Source: CAWKAO01 sp963847665 (GTDB lineage Bacteria; Actinomycetota; Humimicrobiia; Humimicrobiales; Humimicrobiaceae). From it: a DNA stretch of 64,000 nucleotides. The number at the start of each line of letters is the position of its first letter. Positions within the stretch are counted from its first letter, which is position 1. The stretch covers positions 1-64,000 of the forward strand of contig CAWKAO010000001.1 in the NCBI GenBank assembly GCA_963847665.1. Reading direction: 5' to 3'. The translations under genes were made by a program, and so were the position numbers. The notes under the pieces were generated by a model that saw nothing but the letters and a program-made list of their open reading frames with translations, was not told the origin of the DNA and did no database searches. Shown one piece after another: positions 47,101 to 56,044 of this stretch.

Positions 47101-49014
47101 TTGAACGCCCCAAAAAAATCAAGTTACGATGCTAAGGATATCAGGGTCCTGGAAGGTCTGGATGCTGTAAGAAAAAGACCTGGTATGTACATAGGCTCTA
47201 CTGGACAGAGAGGGCTGCACCATCTTGTCTACGAAGTGGTCGATAACAGTATTGATGAAGCAATGGCTGGATTTTGTGATAATGTACTTATTGTCATAAA
47301 TCCTGATAACTCTGTTACAGTAGTTGACAACGGCAGGGGCATACCTGTAAAAAAAATAGAAAAATTTAATAGACCCGCTGTGGAGATAGTCCTGACAAAG
47401 CTTCATGCCGGAGGAAAATTTGGAGATGCAGGATATAAGGTCTCAGGCGGCCTGCACGGCGTAGGTGTCTCTGTTGTAAATGCACTTTCTGAAAAACTCC
47501 TGGTCGAAATAAGAAGGGACGGATACATTTTCAGGCAGGAATATGAACGGGGCATACCTGTAACTGATCTGAAGAAGGGCGAAAAAACCACAACACACGG
47601 AACAGTCATTACTTTCCATCCTGACAGGCAGATATTCGAGGAAATCGATTTTAAATTTGAGATGCTCTCATCCCGGATGAGGGAGATGGCTTTTCTCAAT
47701 AAAGGGCTAAAGATAACGCTTTCTGACCAAAGGGAAGGCGTAGAAAAAAAAGATGTGTTTATGTATGAAGGCGGTATCGTTGATTTCTTACGGTACATAT
47801 GCGAAAAGAAGGAGATACTTCATAAGAATCCCATATACATCCATAATATTGAAAATGATCACGAAGTCGAGATAGCCATGCAGTACACTCTCGGGTATAA
47901 CGAAGCAATATTCTCCTTTGCAAATAATATAAACACTGCAGAGGGTGGTACGCATCTTGTAGGCTTTAAAGGAGCTATCACAAGGACAGTAAACGATTAT
48001 GCAAGAAATTCCAACATACTAAAGGAGAAGGACACCAATCTGACCGGTGAGGATATCAGGGAAGGACTTGCTGCAATAATAAGCGTGAAATTAAAGGAAC
48101 CGCAGTTTGAGGGCCAGACAAAGACCAAGCTCGGAAACAGTGAGATAAAGGGCTTTGTAGAGTCCACGGTAAATGCAAAGCTTGCAGAATTTCTTGAAGA
48201 AAATCCAAGCATAGCAAAAGCAATAGTAAACAAATGTCTTGATGCAGCAAGGGCAAGAAATGCCGCCAAAAAAGCAAGGGACCTTACACGTAAAAAATCT
48301 TTGCTTGAATCAAGCTCGCTACCTGGAAAACTTGCGGATTGTTCCATAAATGAGCCTGAACTTTGTGAATTGTTCCTGGTTGAGGGTGATTCTGCAGGAG
48401 GCAGCGCAAAACAGGCAAGGGACAGGAGATTTCAGGCTATTTTGCCATTAAGAGGCAAGATCTTAAATGTCGAAAAAGCGCGCTTGCATAAAATACTGAA
48501 CAGCACTGAGATCCAGGCCATGATAACAGCTATGGGAACCAGCATAAGCGATGAGTTCGATATTGCCGGTGCAAGATACCATAAGATAATAATCATGACA
48601 GATGCTGATGTCGACGGAGCGCATATCAGGACATTGATACTGACATTTCTTTACAGGTATATGAACAGGCTCATAGAAGAAGGTTATGTCTATATAGCAC
48701 AGCCACCGCTTTATCAGGTAAAAAGTGGTAAAGAAGTCTTCTATGCTTACAGTGAGAAAGATCTTGATAAGATAAAAGAAAAGACAAAAGGTAAAAATGT
48801 TACCATCCAACAATATAAGGGTCTTGGCGAGATGGATGCTGAGCAGCTCTGGGAGACCACAATGGATCCAGAAACGCGTACATTACTTAAGGTTGAAATA
48901 GAAGACGCTTTGATCGCAGATGATGTGTTTTCTACTCTGATGGGAGATAAGGTAGAACCGAGAAGAGCATTTATTGAAAAGAACGCAAGGGAAGTTTCCT
49001 TTATAGATATTTAA
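47101..49014 (+). CDS. gyrB: DNA gyrase subunit B
   Basis: A 637-residue ATPase subunit of gyrase. ATP-lid and fold motifs are GLHGVGVSVVNAL and VVDNGRGIPV; the TOPRIM motifs are EGDSAGGSAKQ and DADVDGAHIRTL. It starts at TTG 47101 behind GGTAGG. It is complete and followed after 47 bases by gyrA. The 229-base gap upstream is AT-rich and probably holds its promoter, which I cannot place with certainty. Confidence 0.97.
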   Translation: MNAPKKSSYDAKDIRVLEGLDAVRKRPGMYIGSTGQRGLHHLVYEVVDNSIDEAMAGFCDNVLIVINPDNSVTVVDNGRGIPVKKIEKFNRPAVEIVLTKLHAGGKFGDAGYKVSGGLHGVGVSVVNALSEKLLVEIRRDGYIFRQEYERGIPVTDLKKGEKTTTHGTVITFHPDRQIFEEIDFKFEMLSSRMREMAFLNKGLKITLSDQREGVEKKDVFMYEGGIVDFLRYICEKKEILHKNPIYIHNIENDHEVEIAMQYTLGYNEAIFSFANNINTAEGGTHLVGFKGAITRTVNDYARNSNILKEKDTNLTGEDIREGLAAIISVKLKEPQFEGQTKTKLGNSEIKGFVESTVNAKLAEFLEENPSIAKAIVNKCLDAARARNAAKKARDLTRKKSLLESSSLPGKLADCSINEPELCELFLVEGDSAGGSAKQARDRRFQAILPLRGKILNVEKARLHKILNSTEIQAMITAMGTSISDEFDIAGARYHKIIIMTDADVDGAHIRTLILTFLYRYMNRLIEEGYVYIAQPPLYQVKSGKEVFYAYSEKDLDKIKEKTKGKNVTIQQYKGLGEMDAEQLWETTMDPETRTLLKVEIEDALIADDVFSTLMGDKVEPRRAFIEKNAREVSFIDI

Positions 49015-49061
49015 TCACTTAAAAACTAAAGTCATTTTTTGAAAGAGCTGGTCTTAATAAT

Positions 49062-51494
49062 ATGGTATTTGAACTCAGAGGAAAAATAAAGAATGTCGAA
49101 ATAGAATCCGAAATGCAGGAATCATACCTCAGTTATGCGATGAGTGTCATAATAGGCAGGGCGCTTCCTGATTCAAGGGATGGACTAAAGCCTGTCCACA
49201 GAAGGATACTTTATGCGATGCACGATATGGGTATGAGGCATACCACCCCGCATAAAAAATGTGCAAGAATAGTCGGAGAGGTACTCGGTAAATACCATCC
49301 TCATGGAGATACAGCAGTCTATGAATCACTGGTCAGGATGGCACAGGATTTTTCAATGCGTTATCCGCTGATTGATGGTCATGGTAACTTTGGTTCTGTC
49401 GATGGTGACAGCGCAGCTGCAATGCGTTATACAGAAGCAAGACTGGCAAGGATAGCAGAAGAACTTCTGGTCGATATTGATAAGGAAACAATACTGTTTG
49501 TCGACAATTTTGACAGTTCACTTAAAGAACCTTCAATACTTCCAGCAAAGATACCAAATCTTCTGGTGAACGGTTCTTCCGGAATCGCGGTAGGGATGGC
49601 AACCAATATACCTCCACATAATCTGGGTGAGATAATCGAAGGGACGATCCTATGTATAGATAAACCCGAAGTCACGACCAAAGAGCTTATGAAAAAGATC
49701 AAGGGCCCTGATTTCCCGACCGGTGGGACGATCATGGGTATTGAAGGCATCAGGGAAGCTTATGATACAGGCAGGGGCAGGATAAAAGTCAGGGGACGCG
49801 TACACATCGAGCAATCCAATAAGGGCAAGACCCAGATCATAGTAGATGAACTTCCATATGAAGTCAAAAAATCTAACCTCATCATCCAGATCGCCGACCT
49901 GGTCAGGAATAAGAAGCTCGAAGGGATCAATGATCTCCGGGATGAATCTGATAAAAGCGGAATGCGTATATCAATAGACTTAAAAAGGGATGCAATTCCT
50001 GATATTGTGATCAATTTCCTTTATAAGAACACCCAGCTGGAGACTACTTTTGGAATAATCATGCTTTCGCTTGTTGATGGGGTCCCAAAGACTTTAAGTC
50101 TAAAACAGCTGATAGAAGAATATGTGAAGCACAGGTTTATCGTTATTGTAAACAGGACTAAATATGAATTAAAGGTAGCAGAAGACAGACTCCATATTGT
50201 CGAAGGGCTTCTCATTGCACTAGATAATCTGGATGAGGTAATAAGCACCATCAGGTCTTCAAAAGATGTGCCTACAGCAAAGACCAGATTGATGAAAAAA
50301 TTTAAGCTTTCAGAGATCCAGTCACAGGCCATCCTGGACATGCGCCTCCAGAGGCTGACAGGTCTTGAGCGGGAAAAAGTAAAAAAAGAATATGAAGAAC
50401 TTGTGGAGAGAATAAAACAGCTTAAAAAACTTCTTGGGAGCGATGAGCTGATCTATGGTGTAATAAAAGAAGAATTGCTGGAGATGAAGAAGAAGTATGC
50501 CGATGAAAGAAGGACTGAGATAACAGCAAGTTCAGCGGACTTGGATATAGAGGACCTGATAGCCGAAGAAGAGAATGTCATATCCTTTACGCATTCCGGG
50601 TACATCAAGAGGGTCCCTTTGACGACCTACAGGAAACAGAGAAGGGGTGGGAAAGGTGTGACCAGTCTGAACCTGAAGACAGATGATTTTGTAGAACATC
50701 TTTTTATATCTTCCACCCACCATTATATAATGTTCTTTTCAAATCTGGGCAAGGTCTATAGACTAAAGGTGCACGAACTTCCGGAAGGCAGCAGGACATC
50801 CAAAGGCAAAGCGATCATAAACTTTTTACCCTTTAAGAGCGGTGAACGGGTAGCAGCGATAATAGCTATAAAAGAATACAGTAAAGATGACTATCTTGTA
50901 ATGGGTACCAAAAAAGGTATGGTCAAGAAAACTCCTATAACAGATTACGATACCTCAAGGAGGGACGGCATCGCCGCAATAAACCTGATGGAGAAGGACG
51001 AGCTGATAGGTGTAGAGAAATCGAATGGAAACAATGAGGTCCTGATGGTGACAAAGAATGGCCAGGCGATTAAATTTTCTGAAAAAGATTGCAGGCCAAT
51101 GGGCAGGACGACCCAGGGGGTCAGGGGTATGAGGCTTTCAAAGGACGATCAGGTCATCACTATGATGGTATCAAAAGATGTAGGGGAAGACCTATTTGTC
51201 CTTACACAAAACGGTTTTGCAAAGAGAACGCCTGTTTCTTCATATAACAAACAGCGTAGAGGTGGTCTTGGAGTAAAGACCATTCAGCTGACAGAAAAAA
51301 AGGGTAAACTTGCAGGTGCAGGGATCATAAGGGATGAGCATGATATAATAATCGTCACTACAAATGCCATACTTATTAGGGTGCCCGCAAAATCAGTCAG
51401 GAGAACCGGCAGGGCGACCCAGGGTGTAAAAATGATGAGGCTTGCAGACGGTGACCTGGTAGCTTCTTTTGAACTTGTCTATCCTGAAAACTAA
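49062..51494 (+). CDS. gyrA: DNA gyrase subunit A
   Basis: An 810-residue DNA-cutting subunit. YHPHGDTAVYESLVRMAQ (quinolone-determining region) and the active Tyr in AAMRYTEARL are present; the C-terminal beta-pinwheel has the GyrA box QRRGGKG. This identifies gyrase rather than topoisomerase IV. A terminator follows at 51564-51593. Confidence 0.97.
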   Translation: MVFELRGKIKNVEIESEMQESYLSYAMSVIIGRALPDSRDGLKPVHRRILYAMHDMGMRHTTPHKKCARIVGEVLGKYHPHGDTAVYESLVRMAQDFSMRYPLIDGHGNFGSVDGDSAAAMRYTEARLARIAEELLVDIDKETILFVDNFDSSLKEPSILPAKIPNLLVNGSSGIAVGMATNIPPHNLGEIIEGTILCIDKPEVTTKELMKKIKGPDFPTGGTIMGIEGIREAYDTGRGRIKVRGRVHIEQSNKGKTQIIVDELPYEVKKSNLIIQIADLVRNKKLEGINDLRDESDKSGMRISIDLKRDAIPDIVINFLYKNTQLETTFGIIMLSLVDGVPKTLSLKQLIEEYVKHRFIVIVNRTKYELKVAEDRLHIVEGLLIALDNLDEVISTIRSSKDVPTAKTRLMKKFKLSEIQSQAILDMRLQRLTGLEREKVKKEYEELVERIKQLKKLLGSDELIYGVIKEELLEMKKKYADERRTEITASSADLDIEDLIAEEENVISFTHSGYIKRVPLTTYRKQRRGGKGVTSLNLKTDDFVEHLFISSTHHYIMFFSNLGKVYRLKVHELPEGSRTSKGKAIINFLPFKSGERVAAIIAIKEYSKDDYLVMGTKKGMVKKTPITDYDTSRRDGIAAINLMEKDELIGVEKSNGNNEVLMVTKNGQAIKFSEKDCRPMGRTTQGVRGMRLSKDDQVITMMVSKDVGEDLFVLTQNGFAKRTPVSSYNKQRRGGLGVKTIQLTEKKGKLAGAGIIRDEHDIIIVTTNAILIRVPAKSVRRTGRATQGVKMMRLADGDLVASFELVYPEN

Positions 51495-51563
51495 AAAATA
51501 AAATAATATAAATAAATTGTAATATAATGATTTTTTGTTAATCTATTGAAATAGTGATTTTTC

Positions 51564-51593
51564 AAATATTATTCATTTGAATAATATTTTTTT
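51564..51593 (+). terminator. Intrinsic terminator after gyrA
   Basis: Perfect 11-base-pair AT-rich stem (51564-51574 with 51579-51589), a four-base loop and a T-run. It ends the gyrB-gyrA transcript; the low G+C makes it weaker than usual. Confidence 0.6.
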
Positions 51594-51669
51594 AAATAAA
51601 TATTTTATATAATTACTTTATATGATCAGTAATTATTATAATTGGATAAACTATTAAGGGAGGTAAAAA

Positions 51670-52065
51670 ATGGCAGAAAAAAGTGCTCCGATGAATTATG
51701 ATGAAGATATAAACAAGAAGAGTTCTACAGGAATGGACCCAAAAGTCGCAAACCTGCTGGCATATCTTTTCAGCTGGCTGGGTGGACTGATAATCTGGTT
51801 GATGGAAAAAGAAAACAGATTCGTAAAATGGAATGCTCTCCAGGCTTTAATACTGGGGATAATAGAGGTCGCATGCATAGTAGTCATCTCTGTAATACTC
51901 GGTCTAATACCATATATAGGATGGTTTTTCTTTTCATGGCTGGGTTATGTTCTTGCAGGTGTTGCATGGATAATGGCTATTATCTGTATAATCATGGGAT
52001 TTTCAGGTAAGACTTTCAGGATTCCTGGCATTGCTAAACTTACAGATAAATATTTCAAGATGTAG
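51670..52065 (+). CDS. DUF4870-type membrane protein
   Basis: A 131-residue small integral membrane protein with three or four hydrophobic segments. The LLAYLFSWLGGLIIWLMEKE block followed by FVKWNALQALIL is the DUF4870 pattern. GGGAGG precedes ATG 51670. Function unknown. Confidence 0.8.
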   Translation: MAEKSAPMNYDEDINKKSSTGMDPKVANLLAYLFSWLGGLIIWLMEKENRFVKWNALQALILGIIEVACIVVISVILGLIPYIGWFFFSWLGYVLAGVAWIMAIICIIMGFSGKTFRIPGIAKLTDKYFKM

Positions 52066-52126
52066 TTAAAGCGGATAATAAGGAATTTGTCTACTACTAT
52101 AATAAAATCCTTTTAAAGGAGAAAAA

Positions 52127-52555
52127 ATGAGAGTAGATAGAAGAGTGCTAAAAAGTGTAAGTGAGTTCTCGGTATTTAAATATGTACTTGTCGCATATCT
52201 TATTTTTTTTATACTGTATGTAATAATCTTTGCGGTTGTCGGACTGGTCGGGTGGGCTATTCTTGCTTCTTCAGGTGTTACCTTCAATGAAGCACTTGGG
52301 AGCCTTATGCCTGGCATGAATATTGATCAGATGCTTGGCAGCGTGGGCCTGAATTTTGGCGGCGGAGTGATCGGTATAATCATTTTTGTAATTATCGGAC
52401 TTATAGCGTCGATATTTGCAGCGGCTCTTGCAGCCTTAACAGCCTGGATATTTAATATCGTACTTCGAATTGTAGGTGGTATAGAACTGAGGTTTGCCCC
52501 TGAAAGAAGAGAAGTAGCTGGGGTTTTTCCAGAGCCGGATGATAAGACAGAATAA
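52127..52555 (+). CDS. DUF3566-type membrane protein
   Basis: A 142-residue membrane protein with two main hydrophobic segments, matching the DUF3566 family that in actinobacteria is encoded just after gyrA and before the tRNA-Ile/tRNA-Ala pair. The VFKYVLVAYLIFFILY helix near the start and a C-terminal AWIFNIVLRIVGGIEL are typical. AAAGGAG precedes ATG 52127. The gene is a useful taxonomic marker; its role is unknown. Confidence 0.8.
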   Translation: MRVDRRVLKSVSEFSVFKYVLVAYLIFFILYVIIFAVVGLVGWAILASSGVTFNEALGSLMPGMNIDQMLGSVGLNFGGGVIGIIIFVIIGLIASIFAAALAALTAWIFNIVLRIVGGIELRFAPERREVAGVFPEPDDKTE

Positions 52556-52618
52556 TAAAATTCAGGATTGAATCGACAGGTATTTACAGGCGCTATTAAA
52601 AACCGGTATTTAATATCC

Positions 52619-52647
52619 TTGACAAATGATGCCATAGTTGGTATTTT
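52619..52647 (+). promoter_or_regulatory. Candidate tRNA operon promoter
   Basis: TTGACA (52619-52624), a 17-base spacer and TATTTT (52642-52647), about 50 bases before tRNA-Ile. Confidence 0.5.
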
Positions 52648-52698
52648 TTGTTGGCTAAATCTGTTTGAACACTGGTTTTTAAATATCTGGTAGTGCCG

Positions 52699-52775
52699 GG
52701 GCATATAGCTCAGTTGGTTAGAGCGCGTCCCTGATAAGGACGAGGTCTCTGGTTCGAATCCAGATATGCCCACCA
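52699..52775 (+). tRNA. trnI: tRNA-Ile (GAT anticodon)
   Basis: A full cloverleaf: acceptor stem GGGCATA with TATGCCC, anticodon stem CGTCC with GGACG, loop CTGATAA giving anticodon GAT, TTCGAATC in the T arm, and an encoded CCA. It is the first of three tRNAs. Confidence 0.97.
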
Positions 52776-52785
52776 GTAGACACGT

Positions 52786-52861
52786 GGGGGTGTAGCTCAG
52801 CTGGGAGAGCGCCTGCCTTGCAAGCAGGAGGCCAGCGGTTCGATCCCGCTCATCTCCACCA
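52786..52861 (+). tRNA. trnA: tRNA-Ala (TGC anticodon)
   Basis: The acceptor stem GGGGGTG pairs with CATCTCC (with G-U pairs, and no G3-U70 exception: position 3 is G, 70 is T, the alanine identity pair). Anticodon stem CCTGC with GCAGG, loop CTTGCAA gives TGC. CCA is encoded. Confidence 0.97.
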
Positions 52862-52868
52862 CTTTTTT

Positions 52869-52943
52869 GGGGATGTAGTTCAGTGGGAGAACGCTTGTCT
52901 GGCAGACAAGAGGGCGGCGGTTCAAATCCGCTCATCTCCACCA
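52869..52943 (+). tRNA. trnA: tRNA-Ala (GGC anticodon)
   Basis: The acceptor stem GGGGATG pairs with CATCTCC, again with G3-U70. Anticodon stem CTTGT with ACAAG, loop CTGGCAG gives anticodon GGC, read as Ala codon GCC. It could be mistaken for tRNA-Gly (GCC) if the loop is misread. CCA is encoded. Confidence 0.93.
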
Positions 52944-52960
52944 ATTAAGCCGGAGTATTT

Positions 52961-53437
52961 ATGATAAGTGTTTGGCTCGAAGTCTTTCTGGGTAAAATCG
53001 GAAAATATATTATTAGATTTATAGATAGTTATTATTATTATTTTATTCCCCTGGTACTCGCCTACGGAATATTTCTTACCCTTGCTTCTTATAACCTGAG
53101 AAGGTTAGAAAAAAGAGTTTCAGTCGAAATAGTGAGACAGGCAAGAGAATCAATAAAAGAAAACCCATCTATCAATTATTCGGATCTTATTGAAAGAGTT
53201 ACCATTGATTGGGAGACTCTCATAAAAAAATATTCTTTTTTTCCATTTGTTTCTATTGAATCGGGATTATGGGTAAACAGGACAAATCTTTCAAGCGTGA
53301 GGGATATAATAATGCAAAACGAGAGAAAGATACACCTGACCCTTGAGAGGCATGGGATCATTCTTCTTGGTGAAAGCAGGCCAATGAGGCAGAACCTCTA
53401 TCTTGAATATATACACAGGATAACAAGAAAGCAATGA
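52961..53437 (+). CDS. Hypothetical membrane protein
   Basis: A 158-residue protein with one clear transmembrane segment (about residues 25-45, YYYYFIPLVLAYGIF) and a charged C-terminal domain rich in Arg and Glu (VRQARESIKENPS; NERKIHLTLERHG). No family recognised. It starts 18 bases after the last tRNA and may be read from the same transcript. Confidence 0.55.
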   Translation: MISVWLEVFLGKIGKYIIRFIDSYYYYFIPLVLAYGIFLTLASYNLRRLEKRVSVEIVRQARESIKENPSINYSDLIERVTIDWETLIKKYSFFPFVSIESGLWVNRTNLSSVRDIIMQNERKIHLTLERHGIILLGESRPMRQNLYLEYIHRITRKQ

Positions 53438-53455
53438 TCTTTATCGGTCTGCCCA

Positions 53456-54757
53456 CTAAGTAAAGAGGTTGAGTATAGGTTTTATTATCTGAAGAAGTAT
53501 CCAGAAAAGCCAGTTTGAACCCCCACCGTAACTTGTCACCCTGGTAACACCTTCTGTGATCTCTATATTGTATTTCTGTAGAAAACTACTAAAGAGAGCT
53601 CCCATATCGCTTGTTATCCAGAGAGTCAGAGGGACTATCACCATGGCTGATATAAAACTCCTGAAAATATCCCCCCTGGATGGTGCGATTGTCCAGACGA
53701 GAATAAAGGCAATGATGATTATATCTGCACCCGGGATCATATGATTGCCGGGAAGTATGGTAGCAATATAAACAGAAAGTGGTATCACGACTATGGAAAG
53801 ACCGATTACAGAAGGATGTCCTGCAAAAATTAAGGCATCTACTCCAATATAGATTTCCCTTTTAGTGATCTTTCTGTTTAAAAAACTGATTATATCAGAG
53901 ATAGCAGGCGCAAGACCCTTATAGAGTAGATTAAACAGCCTTGGTAGAAGTATCATTATAATAGAAAGTTCCAGACCCTTACCAAGTGCGTACATGATGT
54001 TTGGACCTGGCGCTGAAATTATTAATCTGGCTTTTGTTATAACTCCTGTAATAAAACCTATAATAAACCCCATTATCATTGGTTCCGAAAAGAATCCCAG
54101 TTTATATTGTATCTCTCCATAAAAAAGGTGGACCCTTCTTATCCCTGGTATTTTGTTCAGGATAAAATTAATGAGATGAGAAATGGGGGCCCAGGCTATA
54201 TACTGCGCCTGCGGGTTTGACACTCCTTTGATACCGAAATAATTTTCGATATTTGGAGCATATATATCAGCTATGACTAGGGTTATCACATATATGATTA
54301 TTGATATCAAAACACCCAGCCATTTTATTTCAGTGATAGTAAAAATAAGGGAACCGGTCATGAGGAATATCCACCAGTTCCAGAGGTCTATGTTAATTGT
54401 CCTCGTGAATCTAAGAAACAGCATAATAAGGTTTACAGCAGCAAGGGCTATTATGATATAGAGATTGATGGGAGAATTTAGTATTATCTGCTTTGAAGCA
54501 AGCCATCCCACATCTAATATCTCAAATTCTTTAAATGAGTTAGCGATGATAAAATCATTAAGCGGCTTTAAAAAGTTTACAAGCAGGGTAAGCATTAAGG
54601 CGATCCCAAACATACCGATAAAAACGTATAAGCTGTTTAAAAAGACCTTCAACGGTTTCCTTGATGCTATAAGCCCTATTATTAAGAGAATACACGGGAT
54701 TATAAGGACCGGCCCGATCTCAATAATTTTTTGTAACACAGTATTTCCAGTAGGCAT
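53456..54757 (-). CDS. PTS galactitol-type permease (EIIC/GatC-like)
   Basis: A 433-residue integral membrane protein with about eleven hydrophobic segments, matching the galactitol-type PTS EIIC family: VGWLASKQIILNSPINLYII, IKGVSNPQAQYIAWAPISHLI and EPMIMGFIIGFITGVI are typical. No EIIA or EIIB gene is near, so it may be an orphan or act as a non-PTS transporter. It is divergent from the SorC-family regulator, sharing the intergenic region with a candidate operator. Sugar or polyol uptake is a family-level inference. Confidence 0.7.
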   Translation of the reverse strand: MPTGNTVLQKIIEIGPVLIIPCILLIIGLIASRKPLKVFLNSLYVFIGMFGIALMLTLLVNFLKPLNDFIIANSFKEFEILDVGWLASKQIILNSPINLYIIIALAAVNLIMLFLRFTRTINIDLWNWWIFLMTGSLIFTITEIKWLGVLISIIIYVITLVIADIYAPNIENYFGIKGVSNPQAQYIAWAPISHLINFILNKIPGIRRVHLFYGEIQYKLGFFSEPMIMGFIIGFITGVITKARLIISAPGPNIMYALGKGLELSIIMILLPRLFNLLYKGLAPAISDIISFLNRKITKREIYIGVDALIFAGHPSVIGLSIVVIPLSVYIATILPGNHMIPGADIIIIAFILVWTIAPSRGDIFRSFISAMVIVPLTLWITSDMGALFSSFLQKYNIEITEGVTRVTSYGGGSNWLFWILLQIIKPILNLFT

Positions 54758-54978
54758 AGATAATCAAAATATTTAAAAGTTAAAAAGTTGAAAATTTCTA
54801 AATCATTTTATAAGTATATTTTGTTATTTGCAATTTTTTTGCCCGACATATACAGATAACATCACATCTAAAAAAACTCGAAAAAGCCCGAATATCATTT
54901 GCGGAGTCCTATCAGTATAGAGTACTTTAGAAACTTGCAACCTACCGGCTCTTTTAAAAAAATATCTTAAAAGGGTAA

Positions 54979-55006
54979 TTGAAAAAATATTTATATTAAG
55001 TATAAT
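54979..55006 (+). promoter_or_regulatory. Candidate promoter of the SorC-family gene
   Basis: TTGAAA (54979-54984), a 16-base spacer and TATAAT (55001-55006), 78 bases before ATG 55084. It lies in the 326-base divergent gap (54758-55083). Confidence 0.55.
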
Positions 55007-55030
55007 AATATTGAAATTATTTGCAGACAC

Positions 55031-55044
55031 TGCACATTTGTGCA
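55031..55044 (+). promoter_or_regulatory. Candidate SorC-family operator
   Basis: A perfect inverted repeat TGCACA-TT-TGTGCA, 25 bases downstream of the -10 box and 40 bases before the regulator start. Its form and position suit binding by the SorC-family protein as an autoregulatory roadblock. Confidence 0.5.
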
Positions 55045-55083
55045 GAATGTTATTCTCACAAATACAGAAAATAATTATTCCAG

Positions 55084-56025
55084 ATGAAAAACAGTGAACA
55101 GCTAAAATTGCTTATGAAGATATCAAGGTTGTATTACCTTGAAAATAAAAACCAGAACGAGATATCTGACAGGCTTAATATATCGAGGACTAAAGTATCA
55201 AGATATCTTTCAAAGGCAAAAAAAGAAAAGATCGTAGAAATTAAAATAAATTCTCCGAGAGAAAGATTTGACGAACTTGAAGATAGAATAGAAAAGCTCT
55301 TTAATCTGAAGGAATGTATAATCGTTCCTTCAGATGATGATAAAAGAGAAGTCTACCTAAATATGGCGTCCTCACTTGCAGGACTTTTGGACAGGATATT
55401 AAAAGAGGGGGAGCTGCTTGGTGTCGGTTGGGGCAATACGTTAAAGTCTGTTGCAAGTTTTATTGAACCTGAAAGAAGGATCAATATAAAGGTCATACCG
55501 CTTCTTGGTGGCCTTGGTAAAACTGGTATTGAGATCCATACAAACTCTGTTGCAAAGACTCTGGCAGACAAATATGGCGGACAGAGCTTTGTAATCCATT
55601 CACCTGCAGTAGTTGACAGTGAAGAGGCAAAAGAAGTACTGATGAAAGATTCCAGCGTTAGCGAGATCTTTGAGATGTTTGACGGTATCAGTACTGCAAT
55701 AATTGGTATGAGTGATATAGGACAGGACTCGACAATGATCAAGACCGGTAATTTTAAACAGAACGATTTCAAATATCTCTCAGGTCTCGGTGTTGCTGGA
55801 GATATAAACCTTATTTTTATTGATAATGAAGGCAACCCGATAAAAAGCGAGCTTGATGATAGGATCGTAAGGGCACCATTGGAAAAAATAAAAAGAATAA
55901 AAAATGTTATAGGGGTTTCTTTTGGATTAAATAAAACCGGTGTTATAACAGGTGCATTAAAAGGCAAAATAATAAATATCCTGATAACAGATGAATCAAC
56001 TGCAAATGAGATATTAAAAAACTGA
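55084..56025 (+). CDS. SorC/DeoR-family sugar-binding transcriptional regulator
   Basis: A 313-residue regulator. A helix-turn-helix lies at residues 20-45 (QNEISDRLNISRTKVSRYL), and the sugar-phosphate-binding SorC domain follows from about residue 70, with GVGWGNTLKSVASFI, VIPLLGGLG and GMSDIGQ as typical blocks. These proteins sense phosphorylated sugars or polyols and regulate nearby catabolic operons. It directly precedes the 2-oxoacid dehydrogenase genes (19 bases) and is divergent from the permease, so both are likely targets. Confidence 0.9.
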   Translation: MKNSEQLKLLMKISRLYYLENKNQNEISDRLNISRTKVSRYLSKAKKEKIVEIKINSPRERFDELEDRIEKLFNLKECIIVPSDDDKREVYLNMASSLAGLLDRILKEGELLGVGWGNTLKSVASFIEPERRINIKVIPLLGGLGKTGIEIHTNSVAKTLADKYGGQSFVIHSPAVVDSEEAKEVLMKDSSVSEIFEMFDGISTAIIGMSDIGQDSTMIKTGNFKQNDFKYLSGLGVAGDINLIFIDNEGNPIKSELDDRIVRAPLEKIKRIKNVIGVSFGLNKTGVITGALKGKIINILITDESTANEILKN

Positions 56026-56044
56026 TAAAAAGGAGTGATAACAA

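Noticed and set aside
52327..52944. Minus-strand 205-codon open frame across the three tRNAs
   Set aside because: It is the well-known false protein produced by reading tRNA genes backwards; the tRNAs explain the sequence fully.
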